64,000 bases of DNA from Rhizobium tibeticum (GTDB lineage: Bacteria > Pseudomonadota > Alphaproteobacteria > Rhizobiales > Rhizobiaceae): contig NZ_FOCV01000010.1 of NCBI RefSeq assembly GCF_900110205.1, positions 1 through 64,000 of the forward strand, in the 5' to 3' direction. Each line of letters opens with the position of its first letter. Position 1 is the stretch's first letter. Of the stretch, positions 26,427 through 35,784 are shown piece by piece. The translations under genes were made by a program, and so were the position numbers. Below the pieces are notes generated by a model, which worked only from the letters and a program-made list of their open reading frames with translations, ran no database searches and was not told the origin of the DNA.

Positions 26427-27485
26427 TCAGTCGCCGGGCAGCGTAAAGACCTCGCAGGGCTCAGCAATCCCGCGCAACACGTGGCGGCCCACAGGAACCA
26501 GCGTGGCAGTTGTCTTTTCCGCGACCGCGCCGGAAAGCAACACGGTCAACCCCAGAGGCTTGCATAACCCTTCAAGCCGGCTGACCAAATTGACGGCCGG
26601 CCCGATCGCAGTGAAATCCAGCCGGTCGGCGGCGCCGATATTGCCCCAGAGAATCTCCCCGAAATGGAGTGCCACACCGAAGGGGAGTGGCGGCAACCCC
26701 TGGTCTTGGCGCACGGTATCGAGATGGGCCATGCCGGCACGGGCAGAAGCAACCGCGCGCAATGCCGCCTCGCATGCCTCGCCGGGCGTGCTGGTGTCGG
26801 GAAAGATTGCCAGTACCCCATCGCCCATGAACTTCAACACCTCACCGCCGAAAGCGTGGACCGCACCGGCGATGCGATCAAACCAGGCGTCGAGCGTGGC
26901 GATCATCACCGCAGGTTCCGTCGCCTCGGACAGCGCCGTGAAGTCGCGCAGATCCGCGCAAAGCAAAGCCGCCCGTATGGTTTCGCCGGTGCCGCGAGAC
27001 AAAGCGCCGGCCAGCACGCGGGCGGCGCTTCGTCGGCCGAGATAGGCTTCGAGAAGCGCGGCCAACCCCGCCCTTGCCGCCAGCGCCACCAGGGATGGTG
27101 CCGCAAAACGTGCCGCCTCGTGCAGTTTGCCTGCCTCGGCTGCAGTAAACGCCCGCGTTCCGGCCCACCCCAGAACTGGGCTCTCCGTTGCCGAGCCCAC
27201 CGTATCCTCCTGGACTGGTCCAAGGCCAGTCAACCATTCATGCCCGGCCGGATTGCATGAAACATCGGTGAAGCTTAAAGCCTCGATCACGGCTCCGGTT
27301 TCGGCCCGCCACAACCATGTGCGGCGGGCGATGATGGGGTGCGGTGCCGCCAGTGTCAGGGCGCCGCCTGCCAGCGGCAACCCGTCTGTCAGCAGCCTGC
27401 GGCCCAATTCGGCCAGAAACCACTCGAGGTCCGGCGATGCGCCCGCTTCGTCGACCAGCCATGCAAGGGAGGTGGGCAGATCCAT
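26427..27485 (-). CDS. class III adenylate/guanylate cyclase
   Basis: The 352-residue soluble protein has an N-terminal region (about 1-160) without a recognised domain but resembling small-molecule or GAF-like modules of rhizobial cyclases. The C-terminal class III catalytic domain (about 165-350) has AALLCADLRDFTALSE with the first metal Asp, VLKFMGDGVLAIFPD with the second, GVALHFGEILWGNIGAADRLDFTAIGPAVNLVSRLEG, and an RHVLRGIAEP ending. It makes cAMP or cGMP; the base-selecting residues were not resolved here. Rhizobia typically carry many such cyclases. The SRPBCC gene lies 85 bp upstream on the same strand, so the two may be co-transcribed. Confidence 0.88.
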   Translation of the reverse strand: MDLPTSLAWLVDEAGASPDLEWFLAELGRRLLTDGLPLAGGALTLAAPHPIIARRTWLWRAETGAVIEALSFTDVSCNPAGHEWLTGLGPVQEDTVGSATESPVLGWAGTRAFTAAEAGKLHEAARFAAPSLVALAARAGLAALLEAYLGRRSAARVLAGALSRGTGETIRAALLCADLRDFTALSEATEPAVMIATLDAWFDRIAGAVHAFGGEVLKFMGDGVLAIFPDTSTPGEACEAALRAVASARAGMAHLDTVRQDQGLPPLPFGVALHFGEILWGNIGAADRLDFTAIGPAVNLVSRLEGLCKPLGLTVLLSGAVAEKTTATLVPVGRHVLRGIAEPCEVFTLPGD

Positions 27486-27570
27486 GCCTAGATCATGCCA
27501 TGTCGACTGAAAGCTGTCACTCGTGGTTCAATCTGCTCACCGCAGAGCCGACGGAACGGGAGAAAAACCA

Positions 27571-28017
27571 TCAAACCCGACCGGACCAGGGATCCGGGCC
27601 CGGATCGCGCCCGGCCGCGTATTGCGCCAGTCTGCCGATATAATGCTCCCAGCCTTCCGCATGTCCGGCACACTGTTCGGCATTCGGCAATCCGGTATGG
27701 GTCAACCGCAACAGGGTTCCATCCGGCTTCTCGATGAGGTCTATCTCCACCAAGCTCGACCCGGGCGGTACAATCTCGCTCCCGTCCCAGCCAAAGCTGT
27801 AGGCGAGCCGGTGGACAGGCACAACCTCCCGGAAGGAGCCCCGGGCGAAGCGAGCGCCGGTAACGTTGACGAGGTAAAGGCCACCTGGCTGGGGCTCGAC
27901 TTGTGCCTCAGTCCCCATCCAGCGCAGGATCTTTTCGGGATCGGTGAGCAAGGCAAAAACAGCAGAAGGCGGCGCCGAAATGTGGGTCTCGCGGTGGACG
28001 ACAAGGGGCTCTTGCAT
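27571..28017 (-). CDS. SRPBCC (AHSA1-like) protein
   Basis: The 148-residue protein begins MQEPLVVHRETHISAPPSAVF, the typical start of an AHSA1/START-like fold. FALLTDPEKILRWMGTEAQVEPQPGG, VEIDLIEKPDGTLLRLTHTGL and the final GWEHYIGRLAQYAAG helix follow. Members bind small hydrophobic ligands and are often co-encoded with ArsR regulators, but no ArsR gene is adjacent here. ATG 28017 has AGAGGAG upstream; a longer frame upstream is not supported. Confidence 0.85.
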   Translation of the reverse strand: MQEPLVVHRETHISAPPSAVFALLTDPEKILRWMGTEAQVEPQPGGLYLVNVTGARFARGSFREVVPVHRLAYSFGWDGSEIVPPGSSLVEIDLIEKPDGTLLRLTHTGLPNAEQCAGHAEGWEHYIGRLAQYAAGRDPGPDPWSGRV

Positions 28018-28320
28018 CAACGTCTCCTCTGGCTGCTGCAATCTGATCCGCCGACGGGCTAATCGGCGCCTTTCGTGAATTCTCACCTGAAGGGAGATAG
28101 GCACGAGGGCTGCCGCAACAAGTACACCACTGCGCCCTGATTGCACCGCTGCGCACCAGTTCAATCCGGAACAGAACACCGTCATCTGCGTGACAGTTGT
28201 GCGACGAAAAAGAAACGGCGTTGGAAAACGGTGTTATGGGCCTGACACAGGCCAGCATTAAAGAGGCTGCAAAGAAGCGTGCCTCGTAGTCGGGCACGCT
28301 CCCGAACCAGAGAGCGGCCC
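28018..28320. other. divergent upstream region of the ABC-transporter operon
   Basis: About 300 bp without a gene. A small symmetric element AACGGCGTT (near 28212-28220) and the shared core GAAACGG also present upstream of the LacI-type gene could be parts of a LacI-family operator, but symmetry is poor. No terminator was found. Confidence 0.35.
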
Positions 28321-29148
28321 GTGAAAATCATCCAGATCACCGACACCCATTTCAGCCCGGAGAAGGCGCATTTCAATGGCAACTGGGCGCCTCTTCTGAA
28401 TTGGATCGAGGCAACGGATGCTGACCTCGTCATCCATACCGGCGACCTCACCGTCGACGGCGCCGACAAGGAAGGCGACATCACCTTCTGCATGGATCTG
28501 ATGCGCCAGACGTCGATCCCGATGCTCATCGTGCCGGGCAATCACGATGTCGGCCACCTGCCAGGCTCGGATCAGCCGGTGAATGCAGAGCGTCTGCAGC
28601 GGTGGCGCGCGCTTGCCGGTGACGACCGCTGGATCGAAGACGCGAATGGCTGGCGCCTCGTCGGCCTCAACTCCCTGCTTCTCGGCCACGAGGACGATGA
28701 GGAGGAAGCGCAGTTTGAGTGGTTGCAGACCGTCTTTAACGAACGCAACAGTCGCCGTCTTGCGCTGTTTGCCCATAAGCCGCTTTTCGTTGACGAACCC
28801 CATGAAGGCGATACCGGCTACTGGTCCGTCCACCCGAGACAGCGCAGGCGGCTCTACGATCTGATTGCTGCCCACGAGGTACCGCTCTTTGCCAGTGGTC
28901 ACCTCCACTGGGCCTGGCAGGGGCGCTTCGAAAACACCTCGCTTGTCTGGGGTCCGTCGGCTGCCTTCGTCATCGACAAGATGGAGCGTGCAATGCCGGG
29001 CGAACGTCTCGTCGGTGCTGTCATCCACACGCTCGGCGACGAGGTCACAAGCGAAATCGTCACCGTGCCGGGCATGACCGCGCATTTTCTCGATGACGTG
29101 GTGCACGAGGTCTACCCGAAAGCCGTAAAGAAGGAGATGGTTGAATGA
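28321..29148 (+). CDS. metallophosphoesterase (CpdA/GpdQ-type)
   Basis: The 275-residue protein has all calcineurin-like metal motifs: ITDTHF (6-11), VIHTGDLTVDG, VPGNHDVG and, near the C-terminus, FASGHLHWAWQ. This is the class III cyclic-nucleotide / glycerophosphodiester phosphodiesterase group. The start is taken as GTG 28321 (KIIQITDTHF follows at once), preceded by AGAGAG. It overlaps the ABC ATPase gene by ATGA and is therefore the first gene of the transporter operon. That suggests it hydrolyses a phosphodiester brought in, or released, by the transporter; glycerophosphodiesters are plausible substrates, but this is inference. Confidence 0.87.
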   Translation: MKIIQITDTHFSPEKAHFNGNWAPLLNWIEATDADLVIHTGDLTVDGADKEGDITFCMDLMRQTSIPMLIVPGNHDVGHLPGSDQPVNAERLQRWRALAGDDRWIEDANGWRLVGLNSLLLGHEDDEEEAQFEWLQTVFNERNSRRLALFAHKPLFVDEPHEGDTGYWSVHPRQRRRLYDLIAAHEVPLFASGHLHWAWQGRFENTSLVWGPSAAFVIDKMERAMPGERLVGAVIHTLGDEVTSEIVTVPGMTAHFLDDVVHEVYPKAVKKEMVE

Positions 29149-30314
29149 GTGCCCTGTCCCTTCGCGGCATCCATAAATCGTTTGGCGGCAACCCGATCCT
29201 GAAGGGCGTCAGCCTCGATGCGGAGCCGGGCGAATTCATCGCGCTTGTCGGTCCATCCGGCTGCGGCAAAAGCACCTTGCTGCGCATTCTGGCTGGCCTC
29301 GAGACCGCCGATGGCGGCGAGATCAAAATTGCGAACAGGGACATCAGTACCCTCAAGGCGGCCGAGCGCAACATCGCGATGGTTTTCCAATCCTATGCGC
29401 TCTATCCGCATCTGACCGCCGCGCAGAATATCGCCGTGCCGCTCGTCATGCGCCGGCTGACGCGCGCCGAGCGCCTGCCCGTCATCGGGTCGCTGATACC
29501 CGGCCAGCGCAAGACGGTCGCCGACATCAAGCGGGATGTGCGCAGCATGGCGGCTTCATTGAAGATAGATCACCTTCTCGACCGCAAGCCGGGCCAGATG
29601 TCCGGCGGACAGCGCCAGCGCGTCGCCCTCGGCCGTGCCATGGTGCGCCAACCGGCAGTCTTTTTGATGGACGAACCGCTTTCCAATCTCGACGCCAACC
29701 TGCGTGTACATGCCCGTGGTGAGATCGTCGAACTGCATCGCCGCGCCGGGGTACCGACCCTTTACGTCACCCATGACCAAGCCGAAGCACTTTCCATGGC
29801 AGATCGGGTCGCCGTGATGATCGGCGGCGCGCTCCTCCAGCTGTCGCCACCGCGGGTCATCTATGACGATCCGCAGCATATTGAAGTCGCAAAGTTCATC
29901 GGCCAGCCGCGCATCAATCTTCTGCCTTCGCAGATCGAGGCGGATTCGACGGTGGCCGTCGGCGGCGTCCGCTCTGCACTCTCAAACCGCACTCTTTCGA
30001 CCGGCGCGGCAGTGACGCTCGGCATTCGCCCGGAATTTGTCCGCATTGCGCGCGGCGGTGATGGCGGCCTGAAGGCCCGCATCGAGCGCGTGGAATTCCT
30101 CGGCTCCGAGATCATCGTCTATAGCCGTCTGGATGCGATCGGCGAAACCATGATCGCCAAGGTCTCGCCCGTCGAAGGCACCGGCCTTGCAGCCGGCATG
30201 CCGATCCGCCTGCATGTTGCCGGCGAGCATATTCTTGTGTTCGGCGCCGATGGGGCACGCCAACCTGTAATGCCGCAGACGACCAGCGTTGCGCGGGAGA
30301 CTGCGCATGGCTGA
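29145..30314 (+). CDS. ABC importer ATPase (UgpC/MsmK type)
   Basis: The 389-residue cytosolic ATPase has Walker A GPSGCGKSTLLR (about 36-47), Q-loop FQSYALYPH, signature MSGGQRQRVALGRAMV, Walker B FLMDEPLSNLD and H-loop [11 protein letters not shown]-terminal MalK-type TOBE domain follows (IGQPRINLLP, GIRPEFVRIA). Compared with typical UgpC it has an insertion of about 25 residues after the Q-loop (LPVIGSLIPGQRKTVADI). It is coupled by ATGA to the upstream phosphoesterase and overlaps the next permease gene by 8 nt. Confidence 0.93.
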   Translation: MSALSLRGIHKSFGGNPILKGVSLDAEPGEFIALVGPSGCGKSTLLRILAGLETADGGEIKIANRDISTLKAAERNIAMVFQSYALYPHLTAAQNIAVPLVMRRLTRAERLPVIGSLIPGQRKTVADIKRDVRSMAASLKIDHLLDRKPGQMSGGQRQRVALGRAMVRQPAVFLMDEPLSNLDANLRVHARGEIVELHRRAGVPTLYVTHDQAEALSMADRVAVMIGGALLQLSPPRVIYDDPQHIEVAKFIGQPRINLLPSQIEADSTVAVGGVRSALSNRTLSTGAAVTLGIRPEFVRIARGGDGGLKARIERVEFLGSEIIVYSRLDAIGETMIAKVSPVEGTGLAAGMPIRLHVAGEHILVFGADGARQPVMPQTTSVARETAHG

Positions 30315-31236
30315 TATTGCCGCATCCTCAGGCGTCATCGGACGCACCCCGTCCAGGACGGCCGAGCGCCATGAAGCCAGGACGGCTTGGCTGCTGTGCC
30401 TGCCGGCGATCGTGCTCGTCTTCCTGTTCATCCTTCTGCCGGTTGCAGCAGTGATCGCGCTCGGCTTTTCCGATTTCGAGCTCGGCTATGCGGGCTTCAA
30501 GTTCGTCGGCTTCGAAAATTACGCAGAGCTCTTGACCGATCGCACCTTCCAGCGCTCGCTCTGGAATACGATGGTCTATACGGCGATCGTCACGCCGGTC
30601 TCGATTTTCATGGCGCTTGGCCTTGCCATGCTGATCGAAACCGAGGGTATCGGCCGCTCCTTTTTCAGGACCGCCTATTTCCTGCCCGTCGCCTCGCTCC
30701 TAGTCGCCATGGCGACGGTCTGGCAATATCTCTTCCATCCGACCATCGGGCCGGTCAACGCGATGCTGTCGCAAATCGGCATCCAGGGCCCGAACTGGCT
30801 CGGCGCGTCGAGCACCGTGCTCTATGGCCTGTCGATCATCGGCATCTGGCAGTCGGTGGGCTTCAACCTGGTGCTCTTCCTAGCAGGCCTCACTGCCATC
30901 CCCCGCGAACTCTATGCAGCAGCGGAAGTCGATGGCGCCCGCTCGGGCTGGGATCGCTTCCGTCTCGTCACCTGGCCCATGCTCGGCCCGACGACACTTT
31001 TCGTGACGACGATCAGCATCATCAACTCCGTCAAGGTCTTCGAAACGGTCAAGACGCTGACCGAGGGCGGCCCCAACAAGGCTTCCGAAGTGCTTCTTTT
31101 CACGATCTACCAGGAAGGCTTTGTCTATCTGCGCGTCGGCTATGCCTCGGCCATGACTGTCGTCTTCCTCGCCATTCTGGTCGTCCTGATGTTCCTGCAA
31201 TACCGCATCCAGGACCGGCAGGTACACTACACATGA
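30307..31236 (+). CDS. sugar/polyol ABC transporter permease (UgpA/MalF type)
   Basis: The 309-residue polytopic membrane protein has six predicted helices. The first is AWLLCLPAIVLVFLFILLPVAAVIAL. The binding-protein-dependent permease EAA loop reads ELYAAAEVDGARSGWDRFRLVTWPML. Family position 5 motif PNKASEVLLFTIYQEGF is typical of UgpA/LacF-like permeases. The ATG at 30307 lies within the end of the ATPase gene. The downstream permease gene starts at its stop codon (ATGA). It forms the channel with its partner in the inner membrane. Confidence 0.92.
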   Translation: MADIAASSGVIGRTPSRTAERHEARTAWLLCLPAIVLVFLFILLPVAAVIALGFSDFELGYAGFKFVGFENYAELLTDRTFQRSLWNTMVYTAIVTPVSIFMALGLAMLIETEGIGRSFFRTAYFLPVASLLVAMATVWQYLFHPTIGPVNAMLSQIGIQGPNWLGASSTVLYGLSIIGIWQSVGFNLVLFLAGLTAIPRELYAAAEVDGARSGWDRFRLVTWPMLGPTTLFVTTISIINSVKVFETVKTLTEGGPNKASEVLLFTIYQEGFVYLRVGYASAMTVVFLAILVVLMFLQYRIQDRQVHYT

Positions 31237-32069
31237 GCGCAAACACCCTCCTCCTCGCCCGGATCGTTCGGCTGTCGATCCTGAGCCTTGGCGCGCTCGT
31301 TTTCCTCGCACCCTATATTTTCATGGTCTCGACGGCGGGCAAGGCCCAGAGCGACATCTTCACGTCCTCGTTGTCGCTCGTCCCGCAGCAATGGTTTCAC
31401 GTCCAGAACTTCACAAAGGCCTTGTCGCGCGTCTCGATGGGCAACCTGCTTTTCAATGGCGTGATTGTCTGCCTTCTGATCCTTGTCATCCAGGTAATAA
31501 TCGCGGTCCCCTGTGCCTATGCCATGGCGAAGCTCAAATTCCGGGCGGCCCGCGCGATGATGGTGCTGGTCATGCTCGGCCTGCTGGTCCCCATCCATGC
31601 AACCGCGCTGCCGCTCTATGTCGCCTTCGACAAGGTGGGTGGCCTGAACAGCTATTTCGCGTTGGTTGCGCCCTTCACGATCTCGGTCTTCGGCATTTTC
31701 CTGTTCCTGCAGTTCTTCCGCTCCATCCCGGACGATCTGATCCACGCAGCCCGCCTTGACGGCATGACGGAGGTTGGCATCATCGCGCGCGTCATCGTGC
31801 CGAACGCCTGGCCAGCGATCACCGCCTTTGCGATCTTCTCGGTCGTGGCGCATTGGAACGACCTCTACTGGCCGCTGATCGTCATCTCGAACCAGGCCTA
31901 CGCCACACCGCCGCTCGGCCTTCTCTATTTCCGCGCCGCGGAGGCCGGAGACGACTACGGCGCGCTGATGGCCGCCACTCTCATCATCACCTTCCCCCTC
32001 GTCGCCGCCTTCCTGCTGGCACAGAAACGCTTCGTCGAGGGCATCACCATGACCGGTCTCAAGGGCTGA
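31233..32069 (+). CDS. sugar/polyol ABC transporter permease (UgpE/MalG type)
   Basis: The 278-residue protein is the second channel subunit. It has six helices, starting VRLSILSLGALVFLAPYIFMV, and the EAA motif DLIHAARLDGMTEVGIIARVIVPNAWPAI. The C-terminal KRFVEGITMTGLKG is the typical MalG-group ending. The ATG at 31233 overlaps the preceding stop by ATGA. A much longer open frame that begins inside the first permease gene is a read-through of two different frames and should not be taken as a fused permease. Confidence 0.93.
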   Translation: MSANTLLLARIVRLSILSLGALVFLAPYIFMVSTAGKAQSDIFTSSLSLVPQQWFHVQNFTKALSRVSMGNLLFNGVIVCLLILVIQVIIAVPCAYAMAKLKFRAARAMMVLVMLGLLVPIHATALPLYVAFDKVGGLNSYFALVAPFTISVFGIFLFLQFFRSIPDDLIHAARLDGMTEVGIIARVIVPNAWPAITAFAIFSVVAHWNDLYWPLIVISNQAYATPPLGLLYFRAAEAGDDYGALMAATLIITFPLVAAFLLAQKRFVEGITMTGLKG

Positions 32070-32094
32070 CCGGTCTTAAACCAGGAGCCATGCG

Positions 32095-33360
32095 ATGAAG
32101 CATTTCACCCAGATCCTTGCCGCCGCCGCGATCGCCATGACGGTGTCGCTTCCGGCCCATGCCGAGACGACACTGACCGTGCATTATCCGATGCCGGGAT
32201 TCTTCAAGGACGTGATGGACACGATCTCGAAGAAGTTCATGGAGGAAAACCCCGACATCAAGATCCAGTTTGCCAACCCGTCGGCGACCTACGAGGAAGG
32301 CATCCAGACGATCATGCGCCAGGTCGGCACGCCGGAGATGCCGGACCTGACCTTCATCGGCCTCAACCGCCTGCGCATGGCCAATGAGCGCGACATCCCG
32401 GTCGACATGGGCCCGCTGATCGCCAAGGACAAAAGCATGGCGGAACAGGGCTTCTCCGACACAATCCTGAAGCTCGCCCAGGTGAACGGCAAGCAGGTCG
32501 GCCTCGCCTTCGCGACCTCAAACCCGATCATGTATTACAATGCCGACCTGGTGAAGGCCGCAGGCGGCAACCCGGACAACCCGCCGAAGAGCTGGGACGA
32601 GGTCATCGAACTTGGCGCAAAGATCAAGGCGCTTGGCAACAGCGTCGACTCCATCGACTTCCGCTGGCAGGGCGACGATTGGATGTTCTCCGCGCTGCTG
32701 TTCGGCGCCGGCGGCAAGATGCTGAGCGAAGACGAAAGCAGCGTTGCCTTCAACGGTCTGGAAGGCCAGAAGGCGATGACCATTATCGACCGCATGGTCA
32801 AGGAAGCCGGCATGCCTGTCTTCACCAAGGCCGCCGGCGAGCAGGCCTTTGTTGCCGGCAAGGTCGGCTTTGCCTTCCAGACGACCGGCGCGTTGCGCAA
32901 CACGATCAAGAATGTCGGCGGCAAGTTCGACCTTCGCACGGCCGAAATCCCGCTGATCGATCCGGTTAAGGGCAAGCTGCCAACTGGCGGCAACGCGGTC
33001 GTCATCCTGACGCATGACGCCGCCAAGCGGGATGCCGCCTGGAAATTCGCCAAATTTGCCGCCGGCCCTTATGGCGCCTCAGTCGTCGTGCCCGGCACCG
33101 GCTATGTGCCGAACAACGAGCTGGCCGCGAAATCTCCGGAATATCTCGGCGACTTCTACAAACAGAACCCGCTCTTCCAGGCTGGCCTGAAGCAAATGCC
33201 GCGCATGATCCCGTGGTACGCATTCCCAGGCGCAAATGGTGTTCGCGTCACGCAGACGATCGTCGACAATACCTCGCGTGTCGTCGACCAGTCCGCAACG
33301 CCGCACGAAGCGCTGGACGACGCTGCTGATGAAGTAAAGCGTCTGCTGCCACGCAGCTGA
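32095..33360 (+). CDS. extracellular solute-binding protein, family 1
   Basis: The 421-residue periplasmic protein has an N-terminal signal peptide (MKHFTQILAAAAIAMTVSLPAHA, cleavage after AHA). The mature protein has the family 1 carbohydrate-binding pattern: EENPDIKIQF, a ligand-contact region LAFATSNPIMYYNADL, PPKSWDEVIELGAKI and the C-terminal DDAADEVKRLL. It delivers substrate to the two permeases. It is the last gene of the phosphoesterase-ATPase-permease-permease-binding protein operon and is followed by a strong terminator. The ligand is unknown; a sugar, polyol or glycerophosphodiester is likely. Confidence 0.92.
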   Translation: MKHFTQILAAAAIAMTVSLPAHAETTLTVHYPMPGFFKDVMDTISKKFMEENPDIKIQFANPSATYEEGIQTIMRQVGTPEMPDLTFIGLNRLRMANERDIPVDMGPLIAKDKSMAEQGFSDTILKLAQVNGKQVGLAFATSNPIMYYNADLVKAAGGNPDNPPKSWDEVIELGAKIKALGNSVDSIDFRWQGDDWMFSALLFGAGGKMLSEDESSVAFNGLEGQKAMTIIDRMVKEAGMPVFTKAAGEQAFVAGKVGFAFQTTGALRNTIKNVGGKFDLRTAEIPLIDPVKGKLPTGGNAVVILTHDAAKRDAAWKFAKFAAGPYGASVVVPGTGYVPNNELAAKSPEYLGDFYKQNPLFQAGLKQMPRMIPWYAFPGANGVRVTQTIVDNTSRVVDQSATPHEALDDAADEVKRLLPRS

Positions 33361-33383
33361 TCGTCAAGCTTAATGAGGACGAC

Positions 33384-33418
33384 AACCACCGCTCCCGTGG
33401 AGCGGTGGTTTTGCTTTT
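33384..33418 (+). terminator. Rho-independent terminator of the ABC operon
   Basis: A 12-bp perfect stem, AACCACCGCTCC paired with GGAGCGGTGGTT (3-nt loop CGT), is followed by TTGCTTTT on the plus strand. It starts 23 bp after the binding-protein stop codon and ends at the stop codon of the convergent LacI-type gene. Confidence 0.92.
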
Positions 33419-34395
33419 CAGATCGCGCGAACTGTTCCGCCACGCCGCAAGCAATAGTCGATATCGAAATGCCGGGCAGGTGCAGCGTTTTCGGCCATAT
33501 CCAGGAGCAACGAGGCCGCAGTTGTCCCCATGCTGGCGTCCGGCATTTCCATTGTCGTCAGCGACGGATCCATCATCTGGCCGATCGCGATGCCGTCGAA
33601 GCCGATCACCGACACGTCGCGGGGCACGCAAAGTCCCTCGCGCCGCAAGGCTCCGATCACCGCGAAAGCCAGAAGATCGTTGGAGGCAATGATTGCGGTT
33701 GGCGAAAACCTAGCCAATACGGCGCTCAAATCGAGTTGGTCATAGCCGCCAACGAACGGAATCTGTACGGGATCCAACGCTGCGATGCCGTCCTCCAGCA
33801 TCGCCTGCCGATAACCGTCATGCCGCAACCGCGCCCGATCGGAAGCGGTAAAGGTGCCGGAAACAAACAGGATCGCTTTGTGGCCAAGTGCGGTCAGCAT
33901 TTTCGTTGCTTCGTATCCCGCCCCGAAGTTGTCGACGGTGACGGCGGCGGGAAACATCTCCGTCGGAAGGTTGCCGAGGAGGACGGTCGGCGGCATCGAT
34001 GACGGCAGGTTTCTGGTGTTCAATGGATCGCACAAAGTCAGGATCAGTCCCGTCGGCCTGTCGTTCAACAACGCCTGTATGGCATCCGCTTCGCGCGCGG
34101 GCTCATAGTGTGATTGCGCAATCAGTACCCCGTGACCTCCAACCAGCATCCTGTTCTCGATACCGGACAAGGACGAGGCGAAGACGGGGTTCGTGATGCT
34201 TGGAATCAGAACCCCGATTACGGGACGTCTGCCAACCTTGCCGCCTGCCACTGTCGATCGGTAGCCGAGCTCGGCGGCAGCGCGCCGAACGCGCCGGCTC
34301 ATCGCATCGCTGACGGAACCATTGAGACTAAGGGCCCGGCTTGCCGTCGCAAGCGAACAACCAGCTCTTTGCGCCACTTGTTGCAAGGTCGTCAT
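33418..34395 (-). CDS. LacI-family transcriptional regulator
   Basis: The 325-residue protein has an N-terminal LacI helix-turn-helix (MTTLQQVAQRAGCSLATASRALS) and hinge (RRVRRAAAELGYR). A periplasmic-binding-protein-like sensor domain follows, with IGVLIPSITNPVFASSLSGIE, ATKMLTALGHKAILFVSG, AIIASNDLLAFAVIGALRREG and VIGFDGIAIGQMMDPSLTT. It is convergent with the ABC operon and is its most likely regulator, as is common for such importers. ATG 34395 with GGGGAAG upstream was chosen over an ATG 6 codons earlier. Confidence 0.9.
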   Translation of the reverse strand: MTTLQQVAQRAGCSLATASRALSLNGSVSDAMSRRVRRAAAELGYRSTVAGGKVGRRPVIGVLIPSITNPVFASSLSGIENRMLVGGHGVLIAQSHYEPAREADAIQALLNDRPTGLILTLCDPLNTRNLPSSMPPTVLLGNLPTEMFPAAVTVDNFGAGYEATKMLTALGHKAILFVSGTFTASDRARLRHDGYRQAMLEDGIAALDPVQIPFVGGYDQLDLSAVLARFSPTAIIASNDLLAFAVIGALRREGLCVPRDVSVIGFDGIAIGQMMDPSLTTMEMPDASMGTTAASLLLDMAENAAPARHFDIDYCLRRGGTVRAI

Positions 34396-34614
34396 GCGCA
34401 CTTCCCCAATCATCGAACCTGCCACCAACACTTGGGCCCTATTTCGACTTTTGAGATGAAGGTTTTATGTCAGCGGGAAACGGTTGCGCACCATCAGCGG
34501 CAATCAAGGCAACCGGTGGCCGCATCAACCCAGTGAAGTCGGCTTGAGTGATGGGAGTGGACGGATGGGCCGGGTTGTGGCGTATTCTTCGAAACGACTA
34601 TGAGGACCTGCAGA

Positions 34615-35745
34615 ATGAACGCGGAAGTAGTCACGCCGCGACGCCCCAGGTTGGCGCTGATACGCCGGGAATGGCTGCTTGCGGTCAGCATTGCGACGAG
34701 CGTCGTGTTCCTCTTTTTCGGTGAAGTTCTCTTCGAGTTGCTTGCCAATCCGATATGGCTGGCAGTTATCTTCATCTGGCTGTTTTCAGTCGTGCTTGGT
34801 TCTGCATTATCAGTCGTGCGCCACGCCGATCGTCTTGCGGAACAACTGGGAGAGCCTTATGGGACGCTTATCCTCACGCTTGCCATTACGTCGATCGAGG
34901 TGATGGCCATTACGGCTGTCATGCGGCACGGCGAAAGCAACCCGACGCTGGTGCGTGACACGCTTTTTGCCGTCGTGATGATCATCCTCAATGGCATGGT
35001 TGGCCTGTCCTTGCTAATCGGAGGCTGGCGGCGGCATGAGCAGCACCACAATCTGCAGGGCGCCAACGCCTATCTGGGCGTTATCGTGCCTCTGGCGACC
35101 CTCAGCATGATCATGCCGAATTTTACCCATCCGACAAATGGACCGCCCTATTCCACCGTCCAACAAACGGTTCTTGCCTTCATTTCCGTTGGGCTCTACG
35201 GCGTGTTCCTGACCCTGCAGACCGGTCGCCATAGAGGCTTCTTCATCGATGATGCCGGTGAGGCGGCGTTGGGGCATAGCAGAACCATAGAAGGATCTCT
35301 GTGGCCGCCCGTTATTCTGTTGGTTGCTTACATGGCTCTCGTCGTTATCCTGGTCGAACAGCTGGCCGCGCCAATCGATTATTTTATCGAGACACTTCGT
35401 GCTCCCACAGCACTGGGCGGCGTCGTCATGGCTGTCCTCGTCGCAACACCGGAGGCAATCAGCGCCGTGCGAGCCTCGGTCGCCAATCATCTGCAGCGGT
35501 CGGTCAACATTTTCCTGGGATCAGTTCTATCGACAATTGGACTGACCGTACCTGCAATGCTGGTCATCAGTCACCTCACTGGCCATCCCGTCGTGCTGGG
35601 CCTAGAGCGCACCGATGCCGTGATGCTCATTCTGACGCTGGCCCTCAGCATCATCACATTTGCGAGTGGTCGCACGCACCTCATGCAAGGCGCCGTGCAC
35701 CTCGTTCTCTTCGTCGCCTACTTCCTGCTGATATTCGAAGTTTGA
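34615..35745 (+). CDS. chaA: Ca2+(Na+)/H+ antiporter, ChaA type
   Basis: The 376-residue inner-membrane protein has about 11 helices and the two CaCA-family alpha repeats with acidic ion-binding residues: GTLILTLAITSIEVMAI in the first half and GVVMAVLVATPEAISAVRAS in the second. A conserved NxxxGSxLSTIGLT-type segment follows (NIFLGSVLSTIGLTVPAML). It matches ChaA, which exports calcium or sodium in exchange for protons. ATG 34615 (GAGGA upstream) is preferred to one 15 nt earlier. Downstream is a region of overlapping hairpins. Confidence 0.9.
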   Translation: MNAEVVTPRRPRLALIRREWLLAVSIATSVVFLFFGEVLFELLANPIWLAVIFIWLFSVVLGSALSVVRHADRLAEQLGEPYGTLILTLAITSIEVMAITAVMRHGESNPTLVRDTLFAVVMIILNGMVGLSLLIGGWRRHEQHHNLQGANAYLGVIVPLATLSMIMPNFTHPTNGPPYSTVQQTVLAFISVGLYGVFLTLQTGRHRGFFIDDAGEAALGHSRTIEGSLWPPVILLVAYMALVVILVEQLAAPIDYFIETLRAPTALGGVVMAVLVATPEAISAVRASVANHLQRSVNIFLGSVLSTIGLTVPAMLVISHLTGHPVVLGLERTDAVMLILTLALSIITFASGRTHLMQGAVHLVLFVAYFLLIFEV

Positions 35746-35784
35746 GGCGCCATTGCCTGCTCATGATCCGTCGGCACCACAGCA

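Noticed and set aside
28200-28240. LacI-type operator upstream of the ABC operon
   Set aside because: Only short partial symmetry around GAAACGG is visible. It is not enough to support a site.
30387-32069. 560-codon open frame seeming to fuse two permeases
   Set aside because: Its first 280 codons are the wrong frame of the MalF-type gene, with Arg/His/Pro-rich translation. The real second permease starts at ATG 31233 with an ATGA overlap.
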